From assembly GCA_017456495.1 (NCBI GenBank), contig JAFTJI010000224.1:1-39227 (forward strand): a stretch of DNA of 39,227 bases, written 5' to 3'. Shown here in pieces: positions 24,318-30,979 of this stretch. The translations under genes and the position numbers were made by a program. The stretch's first letter is position 1. Each line of letters starts with the position of its first letter. This DNA is from Lentisphaeria bacterium. Lineage in GTDB: Bacteria > Verrucomicrobiota > Lentisphaeria > Victivallales > UBA1829. Under the pieces are notes generated by a model. It was not told the DNA's origin and did no database searches. It was given only the letters and a program-made list of their open reading frames with translations.

Positions 24318-24800
24318 ATGGGTAAATTTGTTATGTCTGCTGTGGCTGCTGTGTTGGCAGTCGTCTTTCTCGCTGGTTGCGGAAAAACCCCGAAACACTG
24401 GTACAACATCAAGGACAATCACTATGTAAACCTGTCCAAGGTCACATATTTTAATGCAATGGGTGCTGTCGTTGTTGAAGACAAAGACAACAAAGGCAAG
24501 GAACTTTACATCCTTGGCTCAGACGAAGGTCCCGTTGGAATCACCGAAGAAAACATTGAAAAAGCATTGGAAAAACTTGAAAAGTATGATGTGAAGAAAG
24601 CCAAACTCGCAGCAGTTATCATGCTGGATGGACGTTCCTTTGAACTGCCTGTCACTGTTGAGAAAAAAGGCAAAAAAGAAGAAAAATCTGATGAAAAAGC
24701 TGATGAAAAAGGCATGAAGAAATATTCCAAAGATGAAATCAAGGAAATTCTTAATGACTGGCTTAAGATCGTCAATGACGTCAAAGCATCTCTTCCCTGA
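24318..24800 (+). CDS. Small lipoprotein of unknown function
   Basis: 160 residues. Lipoprotein signal 'VVFLAGCGK' with Cys at about 20. The next part, 'HWYNIKDNHYVNLSKVTYF' and 'GAVVVEDKDNKGKELYILG', looks like a small beta domain that might bind a ligand. A Lys/Glu/Asp-rich low-complexity segment (about 113-140) precedes a C-terminal helix. I do not recognise the family. It has AAGGAGG before ATG, its own promoter and a strong terminator, and so is an independent unit that is probably well expressed. Lipidation would need the Lgt encoded at 27471. Confidence 0.75.
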   Translation: MGKFVMSAVAAVLAVVFLAGCGKTPKHWYNIKDNHYVNLSKVTYFNAMGAVVVEDKDNKGKELYILGSDEGPVGITEENIEKALEKLEKYDVKKAKLAAVIMLDGRSFELPVTVEKKGKKEEKSDEKADEKGMKKYSKDEIKEILNDWLKIVNDVKASLP

Positions 24801-24834
24801 TCTCTCTTGAATCTTAATCAGGATTGATTATTTC

Positions 24835-24865
24835 AGCCGCGCATGAAAATGTGCGGCTTTTTTTT
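24835..24865 (+). terminator. Terminator of the lipoprotein gene
   Basis: AGCCGCGCAT (24835-24844) pairs with ATGTGCGGCT (24849-24858) with one G-T pair and a GAAA tetraloop, followed by T residues to 24865. Confidence 0.92.
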
Positions 24866-24901
24866 GCTCTGTCCTTGATAAGAGGGTGGAAACAGAGCCT
24901 T

Positions 24902-26464
24902 TTATTTTACTTTCAATCCTTTACCGGCACAACGGAGAAGTTTTCCTGCATGGAAAGAGTGTACTCCGTTTACAAAAACAGAACGGATCCCGGAGGTTTT
25001 TGCATGAGGTTCTCTGAACGTTGCATGATCCATAAACTCTTCCGGATGGAACAGAACAAAATCTGCCGCATATCCCGGTTTCAGTATTCCGCGATTTGTG
25101 AGATTACAAATCTCTGCCGGGAGAGAAGTCATTCTTCTGATGGCTTCTGCGGTTCCCTGTGTTTCTGATACCATACGGAAAAATTTCGGGAAACTGCCGA
25201 ATCCGCGTGGATGGCTGACTCCCAGAGCGTAATTTTCCGGGCGCGCTGTTTCGTCACTCCCGCAGCAAACGTAAGGTTCTGCAAGGATAAGATCTAAATT
25301 TTCCTGAGAAAGCCCGCCGAATGCCGCCATCGTTCCGGGGGCATCGGCAACCATCAAATCGGTACAGAGATCTTCCGGAGCTGTCTGCAAATTCCGGCAG
25401 ATCTCAAGAAAATATTCCCCGGCTGATCCTGCCGCCGGTTTGTAGGATGTCGAACAGAGTATGATCCGCTCCCATGCAGGAGGATTCTGTTTCAGTTTTT
25501 CCGTAAGGATCTTCTGCTTTTCCGGATACCGGTTCAAATCTTCCATGATCGCCGCATCTGTCATAACATCCCATGGCGGCGGAAGAACTACGCTCAAAGA
25601 GGTTTGAGCAAACGTATAAGGATATCTGTCTGCATGAACGGATATCCCATTTTTCCGAACGTTCCGGATCGTTTGGAGAAGTTCTGATATCTTGTGCCAG
25701 TTCCGTGGCTGGGCTGTTTTCAGATGGCTGATTTGAAGCCGGTTGTCTGCAGCTTCTGCAATTTTGATTGCTTCAAGAACCGATTCGATCAGCCTGTCAC
25801 CTTCGCTTCTGAGATGAGTGGCGATCGGTTTCCCTGTTCCTTTCAAGGCGGAGGCTGCCAGCTGCAATTCCTCTGTCGTTGCAAAATTCCCGGGAACATA
25901 AAGCAGCCCGGTAGAAAGTCCGACTGCTCCCTGAGCGAGCATTTCAGAAAGCAAATCCCGCATTTCTCTTATTTTTTCGACCGGAAACGGTTTATTTTCA
26001 TATCCGGTAAAATTTGCGCGCAGGGTATTGTAACCGCAGAAAGAAGCAAAATTGACCGATGGTTTTCTCTGTTCCACGGCAGAAACATAGCCTTCATAAT
26101 CGCTCCAGGTGATGGGAACCTGATATTTCCGGTAGGTCTTTTCCAGATGTTTTCTGACTTCATCTGTCAGGATCGGGAACGGCGAGAGACCGCAATTTCC
26201 GGAAATCTCAGTTGTAATGCCCTGAGAAATTTTTCCGAATGCGGTCGGCTCCGCAGCAAGAGAAAGATCCGAATGTGCGTGGATATCAATGAATCCGGGC
26301 GCAAGGATCAGATTTTCTGCATCATAAACCGGCAGATCTTCACCTGGATTTTTCCCGACATCTGAGATGGTTCCATTTTCAAAACGCAAGTCAGCCCGAA
26401 ACGGTTCACTTCCCGTTCCATCACAAATCAGCGCGTTGCGGATAATTCCGGAATCCATCTGCAT
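24902..26464 (-). CDS. N-acyl-D-amino-acid deacylase (amidohydrolase superfamily)
   Basis: 520 residues. 'APGFIDIHAHSDLSL' carries the metal-binding HxH. 'GITTEISGNCGLSPFPI' holds the conserved Cys ligand region, 'GAVGLSTGLLYVPG', 'IATHLRSEGDRLIESV', 'LQISHLKTAQPRNW' and 'CCGSDETARPE' (catalytic Asp) follow in family order, and the C-terminal 'GILKPGYAADFVLFHPEEF' closes the small beta domain. These enzymes release D-amino acids from N-acyl or dipeptide-like compounds, often wall-derived. No signal peptide, so cytoplasmic. It is the last gene of the dedA operon, 11 bp after the small exported protein, with AGAGG before the start. Confidence 0.9.
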   Translation of the reverse strand: MQMDSGIIRNALICDGTGSEPFRADLRFENGTISDVGKNPGEDLPVYDAENLILAPGFIDIHAHSDLSLAAEPTAFGKISQGITTEISGNCGLSPFPILTDEVRKHLEKTYRKYQVPITWSDYEGYVSAVEQRKPSVNFASFCGYNTLRANFTGYENKPFPVEKIREMRDLLSEMLAQGAVGLSTGLLYVPGNFATTEELQLAASALKGTGKPIATHLRSEGDRLIESVLEAIKIAEAADNRLQISHLKTAQPRNWHKISELLQTIRNVRKNGISVHADRYPYTFAQTSLSVVLPPPWDVMTDAAIMEDLNRYPEKQKILTEKLKQNPPAWERIILCSTSYKPAAGSAGEYFLEICRNLQTAPEDLCTDLMVADAPGTMAAFGGLSQENLDLILAEPYVCCGSDETARPENYALGVSHPRGFGSFPKFFRMVSETQGTAEAIRRMTSLPAEICNLTNRGILKPGYAADFVLFHPEEFMDHATFREPHAKTSGIRSVFVNGVHSFHAGKLLRCAGKGLKVK

Positions 26465-26475
26465 AAGAAACCTCT

Positions 26476-26718
26476 TTATTTATTCCGGAACTTATCAACA
26501 TGTTTCTTGATTTTTCCGTTGTTCAATCCGGTCGAATCTTTCAGACATTTGTTGCCCTCGCGGAAATGATGTTTCATTTCGCCCCATGCGTAAGATATCC
26601 TGTTAATGGTCCATTCCAGATAATTCTGGGCATGTTCTGCCTGTTTTTGAAATTCAGTATTGGCATTTAAGGGAACAGCAGAAAGAGAGATCAGACAGAT
26701 GATAAAGATTTGCCGCAT
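26476..26718 (-). CDS. Small exported protein of unknown function
   Basis: 80 residues: signal peptide 'MRQIFIICLISLSAVPLNA' cut before NTEF, then a mature part of about 60 residues with amphipathic helix character, ending 'GKIKKHVDKFRNK'. It is coupled to dedA: GGGAG lies seven bases before its ATG, and its start is 1 bp from the dedA stop. Good ribosome-binding site, signal peptide and coupling argue that it is real. No family recognised. Confidence 0.6.
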   Translation of the reverse strand: MRQIFIICLISLSAVPLNANTEFQKQAEHAQNYLEWTINRISYAWGEMKHHFREGNKCLKDSTGLNNGKIKKHVDKFRNK

Positions 26719-26719
26719 A

Positions 26720-27388
26720 TCAGACTCCCTTTTTCATGACTTTATGATGAACCAGAAGATATCCGCCGACAAGGACCGCAAGTGCAAGGAGAAGCCAGAT
26801 ATAGTGATCCGAGATCATCTGTTTTCCCTTGTGTACAAGATCAACGTAAGACATATCTCTGGAAAGATGTCCGAGGTAAGCTCCGACAGCGGTCAGAATA
26901 AGATTCCAGATCCCGGCACCGAGAACTGTAAAGATAATGAACTGCTTATGTTTCATCTGAGCCAGACCAGCGGGAATGGAGATGACCTGACGGATCCCGG
27001 GGATCAGGCGGCAGATGAATGTGGTGATCTCCCCGTGTTTGCGGAACACTTCCTCCGCCCGCTGCAGAGTATCCGGTTTCAGGAAGAAATATTTTCCGTA
27101 GCGGTACAGAAGCGTTCTGCCCAACTTTTCTGCAAGAAAATAGTTGACGTATGCGCCCAACAGACATCCGGCTGTTCCGACCAGAACCGCAAGAATACAG
27201 TCCAGCCACCAGATCCCCGTTGTCATTTCACCGCGCAGAGCCAGAAAACCCGCGGGGATCATAACGACTTCACTTGGAAACGGAATGAACGAACTTTCAA
27301 TCGCCATAAATATAAAGATGAACAGGAATCCCCACACAGGTGCATAAGCGGAAGCGTTCTGTAAATGTTGTGCAATTTGATCTGTCAT
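26720..27388 (-). CDS. DedA-family membrane protein
   Basis: 222 residues with 'ESSFIPFPSEVVMIPAGFLA' and the functional motif 'FICRLIPGIRQVISIPAGLAQM', both characteristic of DedA/SNARE-associated (VTT) proteins, plus several membrane segments and a re-entrant loop. DedA proteins are lipid scramblases or transporters, including undecaprenyl-phosphate recyclers. The specific substrate is open. First gene of the operon with the exported peptide and the D-aminoacylase, divergent from lgt. Confidence 0.92.
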   Translation of the reverse strand: MTDQIAQHLQNASAYAPVWGFLFIFIFMAIESSFIPFPSEVVMIPAGFLALRGEMTTGIWWLDCILAVLVGTAGCLLGAYVNYFLAEKLGRTLLYRYGKYFFLKPDTLQRAEEVFRKHGEITTFICRLIPGIRQVISIPAGLAQMKHKQFIIFTVLGAGIWNLILTAVGAYLGHLSRDMSYVDLVHKGKQMISDHYIWLLLALAVLVGGYLLVHHKVMKKGV

Positions 27389-27411
27389 AAGATTTTTTCA
27401 TCCTTTCTGAT

Positions 27412-27440
27412 TTGCCTTTTTGCTGTTTATGGTGTACATT
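27412..27440 (+). promoter_or_regulatory. Candidate promoter of the lgt operon
   Basis: TTGCCT (27412-27417) and TACATT (27435-27440) with a 17-bp spacer, about 30 bp before the ATG at 27471. Confidence 0.4.
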
Positions 27441-27470
27441 ATGCCAGAAATCTAACATAAGGGAAATATA

Positions 27471-28337
27471 ATGCAAGAACTCGCTTTTTCAATCGGAACT
27501 TTAGAAATTCATTGGTATGGGATCCTTTCTGCCTGTGGATTTCTTTCTGCCATGCTTGCTTTGCTGTGGAAACGGCACATCGCAGGCGTTTCCAAAGATA
27601 ACATTATGGATATCGGAATGATCGCCATGTTTGCCGGGATCGCCGGGGCAAGAATTTTCTATGTGATACAGTTTCATGAACAGTTCGAAGGAAATTTTCT
27701 GAAGGTTTTCCGTGTCGATCAGGGCGGTCTTGTCTTCTACGGCGGATTTATCCTGTCGACCATTGTTCTGATCACTTACTGCTGGATCAAAAAGATCAAT
27801 CTGGCGCGCCTGCTGGATGTTTTCGCGCCTGCTGTTGCTCTGGGGCATGCGTTCGGCAGACTGGGCTGTTTCATGCAGGGGTGCTGTTTTGGAAAGCCTG
27901 CCGGTGACAGCTGGATGGGCGTGACATTCCCTGCCGGATCCGTCCCGTCAATGAGATATCCGGCTCCGTCAACCGGGGATATTTTCATGCAGAAAGTGGA
28001 ATCCTTGCCCCTTTATCCGACTCAGCTGATCGAAGCCGGGGTAAACTTTGCCCTGTTCGGTATGCTCTTCTTTATTGCCGGACGCTTCAAGAAACCGGGA
28101 AGAGTCGCAGGAACTTATGTTGTTTGCTATGCTGTCCTCCGTTTCCTCATGGAATTTATGCGCGGGGACCACTCTCATTCTGTCGCCGGCTTGACTCCTT
28201 CCCAGTCTGTCGCGCTGTTTATTACTGCGCCCATCGGGATCCTGATGATTGTTTTCGCCGGAAAATGGGGTGGAAACGGTGCGCCTGATCCGATGGAAAA
28301 TCTGAAAAAAGAAGAACCTGAAGCGGACAAGAAATGA
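27471..28337 (+). CDS. lgt: Prolipoprotein diacylglyceryl transferase
   Basis: 288 residues, multi-spanning. 'IHWYGILSACGFLSAM' near the start, 'GGLVFYGGFI' and the Lgt signature 'HAFGRLGCFMQGCCFGKP', then 'LYPTQLIEA'. Lgt adds diacylglycerol to the lipobox cysteine of preprolipoproteins in the inner membrane. Its clients in this window would include the GspD secretin and the lipoprotein at 24318. ATG follows AAGGGA. It overlaps the next gene by ATGA. Confidence 0.95.
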   Translation: MQELAFSIGTLEIHWYGILSACGFLSAMLALLWKRHIAGVSKDNIMDIGMIAMFAGIAGARIFYVIQFHEQFEGNFLKVFRVDQGGLVFYGGFILSTIVLITYCWIKKINLARLLDVFAPAVALGHAFGRLGCFMQGCCFGKPAGDSWMGVTFPAGSVPSMRYPAPSTGDIFMQKVESLPLYPTQLIEAGVNFALFGMLFFIAGRFKKPGRVAGTYVVCYAVLRFLMEFMRGDHSHSVAGLTPSQSVALFITAPIGILMIVFAGKWGGNGAPDPMENLKKEEPEADKK

Positions 28338-29269
28338 TTTCGGTTACGGTGACAGATGAATGGAACGGAAAACGGATCGATGCTGCAGCTGCGGGATTGA
28401 CCCCTGACTTTTCCCGTGCAATGATCCAACGGATCATCGAAGCCGGCGGAATGCAGTGCAATGGAAAAGTCTGTTCCGAAAAACGCACTCTGGTGAAGAC
28501 CGGTGATGTCCTTGAGTTTGAATCTTCCGCAAATCAGGAAAATTTTGCAAAACCGGAAGATATCGACCTGGATATTCTGTATGAGGATGATTCTCTGATG
28601 GTGATTGCAAAGCCTGCCGGAATGGTAGTTCATCCGGGGGCTGGGAACCATTCCGGAACGGTTGTTAATGCTGTTCTCGGACATGAATCTTCCATGCTGG
28701 AGGGCTTTGAAAATACCGATCCGACCCGTCCCGGGATCGTGCATCGGCTGGATAAAGATACCTCCGGCTGTCTGGTGATTGCCAAGACAGAACAGGCGAT
28801 GTTCAAGCTGTGCCGTGCCTTTGCCGCCCGTGTCGTCTCCAAAACCTATCTTGCCATCGTTGCACCTGCGCCGCGGGTTCAGTGCGCTGAAATCAAAACC
28901 TATATCGGACGGCATCCGGTCAACCGCAAAAAAATGGCAGTTGTCCGGGATGAACGGCAGGGAAAATTTGCCCATTCCGTTTTTACAGTGGAGCGATCCG
29001 GCAAGATCGGGACAGTTTCCGCCGCATTGGTGAAAGTTCGGATCATGACCGGACGAACTCATCAGATCCGCGTCCACATGTCCCATTACGGCTGTCCGGT
29101 GATCGGCGATTCTGTGTATGGAGGGAACTCCCGGATCGCTGCAGAACGGCAGATGCTTCACGCCTGGCGGATCTCATTCCCCCATCCGGATACCGGCGTT
29201 GTCATGACCTTTGAAGCACCGCTGCCCGCTGATTTTGAACACTATTTACAGGAGATGAAACCCTTATGA
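28334..29269 (+). CDS. rluD: RluA/RluD-family RNA pseudouridine synthase
   Basis: 311 residues. An S4 RNA-binding domain at about 12-65 ('GKRIDAAAAGLTPDFSRAMIQRIIEAGGMQCNGKV') precedes the catalytic domain with 'GIVHRLDKDTSGCLVIAKT' (catalytic Asp140), 'GRTHQIRVHMSHYGCPVIGD' and 'LHAWRISFPHP'. The layout with S4 domain is that of RluD, which modifies 23S rRNA helix 69. RluC is an alternative. Coupled by ATGA to lgt and by an overlapping ATGATG to cmk. Confidence 0.9.
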   Translation: MISVTVTDEWNGKRIDAAAAGLTPDFSRAMIQRIIEAGGMQCNGKVCSEKRTLVKTGDVLEFESSANQENFAKPEDIDLDILYEDDSLMVIAKPAGMVVHPGAGNHSGTVVNAVLGHESSMLEGFENTDPTRPGIVHRLDKDTSGCLVIAKTEQAMFKLCRAFAARVVSKTYLAIVAPAPRVQCAEIKTYIGRHPVNRKKMAVVRDERQGKFAHSVFTVERSGKIGTVSAALVKVRIMTGRTHQIRVHMSHYGCPVIGDSVYGGNSRIAAERQMLHAWRISFPHPDTGVVMTFEAPLPADFEHYLQEMKPL

Positions 29270-29943
29270 TGAATGTTGTCGCTATTGATGGTCCCGCTGC
29301 TTCCGGGAAAAGTTCTGTCGCAACTGCTGTAGCTGAGGCCCTGAATGCTGTTCATATCAACACCGGTTCCATGTACCGGGCAATCGGATATAAAACAGTT
29401 CTTGCCGGGATCGATCCGGAGAAAGACCCCGAAACCTTTGCGAAGGTTCTGGCTTCTGTGCAGATGCGCTTTGTCCGTCAGGGGCAGGGCGACCCGGAAC
29501 TGGAAGTCGACGGTGAATTTCCCGGCGAAAAGCTGCGGACAGAAGCCGCTTCTGCTGCTGCCTCCAAAGTCGCAACGATCCCCGCAGTCCGCACCAGACT
29601 GGTGGAACTGCAGCGGGAAATGGCGGGAAATGATTTGCTCGTCATGGAGGGAAGAGATATCGGAACTGTCGTTTTCCCCGATGCAAAATATAAATTTTTC
29701 CTGACAGCTTCCCCGGAAGAACGGGCAAAGCGGCGTCTTCTTCAGGATGGTTTTGAGCTTGATCCGGTGCTGTTGCAGAAGACAGCTGCTGCAATTGCTG
29801 ACCGCGACAGAGTGGATTCCACCCGTGCGGTTTCGCCCTTGAAGCAGGCGGATGATGCAACCCTCGTAGACAGCTCCGATCTGAGCAAAGAAGAAACAGT
29901 TCAGCGGATCCTTGATTTGATCCGGGAAAAGCAGAATGGCTGA
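29266..29943 (+). CDS. cmk: Cytidylate kinase
   Basis: 225 residues, the normal size. P-loop 'IDGPAASGKSSVATAVAEAL', CMP-binding 'HINTGSMYRAIGYK', 'LLVMEGRDIGTVVFPDA', LID region 'ASPEERAKRRLLQ' and 'IADRDRVDSTRAVSPLKQADDA'. It phosphorylates CMP and dCMP. It sits between the pseudouridine synthase gene and an AraC regulator whose start overlaps its end by 8 nt. Confidence 0.95.
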   Translation: MMNVVAIDGPAASGKSSVATAVAEALNAVHINTGSMYRAIGYKTVLAGIDPEKDPETFAKVLASVQMRFVRQGQGDPELEVDGEFPGEKLRTEAASAAASKVATIPAVRTRLVELQREMAGNDLLVMEGRDIGTVVFPDAKYKFFLTASPEERAKRRLLQDGFELDPVLLQKTAAAIADRDRVDSTRAVSPLKQADDATLVDSSDLSKEETVQRILDLIREKQNG

Positions 29944-30778
29944 TCTTTTCCTGAAAAATGAGGATTATTTCCGGAAGAAACAACTCCCGCTCGTCCTGCT
30001 GCGGCGGGATCCTCAACCGGAATTTCCGCTCCACAGTCATGAAAGCTCTGAACTGGTTTTTGTGACTCGCGGTCATGGCAGACACGTTTTGTCCGGCAAC
30101 GACCGTGAAATCTCTGCCGGAGATGTTTTTCTCATTCATGGAAAAACCCGGCACGCTTATGCCGATCTGCATGATCTTGCTCTCTACAATATCATGTTTG
30201 ACTTGAAAGAGTTCAATCATCCTTTGTTTGCATTGCAGGGAAAATCTCTCCTGCCATCGCTGTTCCTTTTGAAAGTTCCTGATGGCGGGCTCCATCTTTC
30301 CGGAGAGATGTTTCAAACGGTTCTTGATCTGATCCGCCGGATTGAAGAGGAGCAGCATTCCGGTTCGGAGGATTCCTCTGCGATGATCGCAGCATTGTTT
30401 ATGCAGTTGGTTCTGCATCTCGGAAGATTTGCAAAATCAGCCGGGATCACGCAGAAAAATCCCCAGTTCTCCCGGGTCGATGAACTGGTGGATGAGATCA
30501 CGGAAAATTCCGCGCGGAAATGGACCCGCGCAGAAATGGCAAAATCAGCCGGGATGTCCTTGAGTACCCTGACACGGCATTTCCGGGAACGGACAGGCGT
30601 TGCGCCTCTGGAATATCTCATCAGAGTACGCCTGAAAAAAGCCTCTATCCTGCTGCAGAATCCCGAACTCGGAATTGCCGAAATCGCCGATATGACAGGC
30701 TTTTCTGACAGCAATTACTTCTGCCGTCTGTTCCGGAAAAACTTCGGCGTCTCCCCCGGAAAATACCGGCAGGAATAG
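29936..30778 (+). CDS. AraC-family regulator with cupin sensor
   Basis: 280 residues. N-terminal cupin ('EFPLHSHESSELVFVTRGHGRHVLSG', 'ISAGDVFLIHGKTRHAY') binds a small ligand, often a sugar. The C-terminal AraC domain has 'WTRAEMAKSAGMSLSTLTRHFRERTG' and 'IAEIADMTGFSDSNYFCRLFRKNFGVSPGKYR'. The arrangement is like RhaR/RhaS. It overlaps cmk by 8 nt, an odd place for a catabolic regulator. The natural targets would be the rhamnosidase gene or the convergent glycan cluster beginning 200 bp away; this is inference. Confidence 0.9.
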   Translation: MADLFLKNEDYFRKKQLPLVLLRRDPQPEFPLHSHESSELVFVTRGHGRHVLSGNDREISAGDVFLIHGKTRHAYADLHDLALYNIMFDLKEFNHPLFALQGKSLLPSLFLLKVPDGGLHLSGEMFQTVLDLIRRIEEEQHSGSEDSSAMIAALFMQLVLHLGRFAKSAGITQKNPQFSRVDELVDEITENSARKWTRAEMAKSAGMSLSTLTRHFRERTGVAPLEYLIRVRLKKASILLQNPELGIAEIADMTGFSDSNYFCRLFRKNFGVSPGKYRQE

Positions 30779-30973
30779 AGGTAATTTCAAAAGTCCGGCA
30801 AAATTTGGCTGAAAAAAAGATTGTTGATGAGTTGGAAATGGTAGTTTGAGCGTGGCTACCCAGCTTGTCCTCCGTAGCTTCAGCGAAGGAGGAAGAGTAA
30901 CCACCGAAAACGCTCCATTTGCAGATCGCAACAAGAAATTTCAGCCATTTTTGAAGACTTTTGAAATTGCCTC
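30778..30973. repeat. 196-bp palindromic (MITE/REP-like) element
   Basis: The ends are imperfect inverted repeats: 30778-30814 (GAGGTAATTTCAAAAGTC...GGCTGAAA) against 30939-30973 (TTTCAGCC...GACTTTTGAAATTGCCTC). Shorter complementary blocks (GTTG, AAATGG, GTGG) continue inward to a central TCCTCC/GGAGGA hairpin at 30868-30893 with inner CTTCAGCGAAG. The whole element could fold into one long hairpin. It lies exactly between the stop codons of two convergent genes and has no coding frame of its own. The central CTCCGTAGCTTCAGCGAAGGA resembles a hairpin I remember from repeats in other bacterial genomes; that is recollection, not a search. Confidence 0.7.
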
Positions 30974-30979
30974 GAATAA

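Noticed and set aside
27426-27440. Copy of the GntR-fusion operator before lgt (ATGGTGTACATTAT)
   Set aside because: Only the left half matches, and control of lgt by a sugar regulator is implausible; probably chance.
28175-29161. 328-codon frame antisense to the rluD-like gene
   Set aside because: Overlaps clear pseudouridine synthase motifs and has no start signals.
30545-30934. 129-codon frame running through the palindromic element
   Set aside because: Part is antisense to the AraC gene and the rest is the repeat hairpin read as protein; such 'PPSLKLRR' translations are typical artefacts of repeats.
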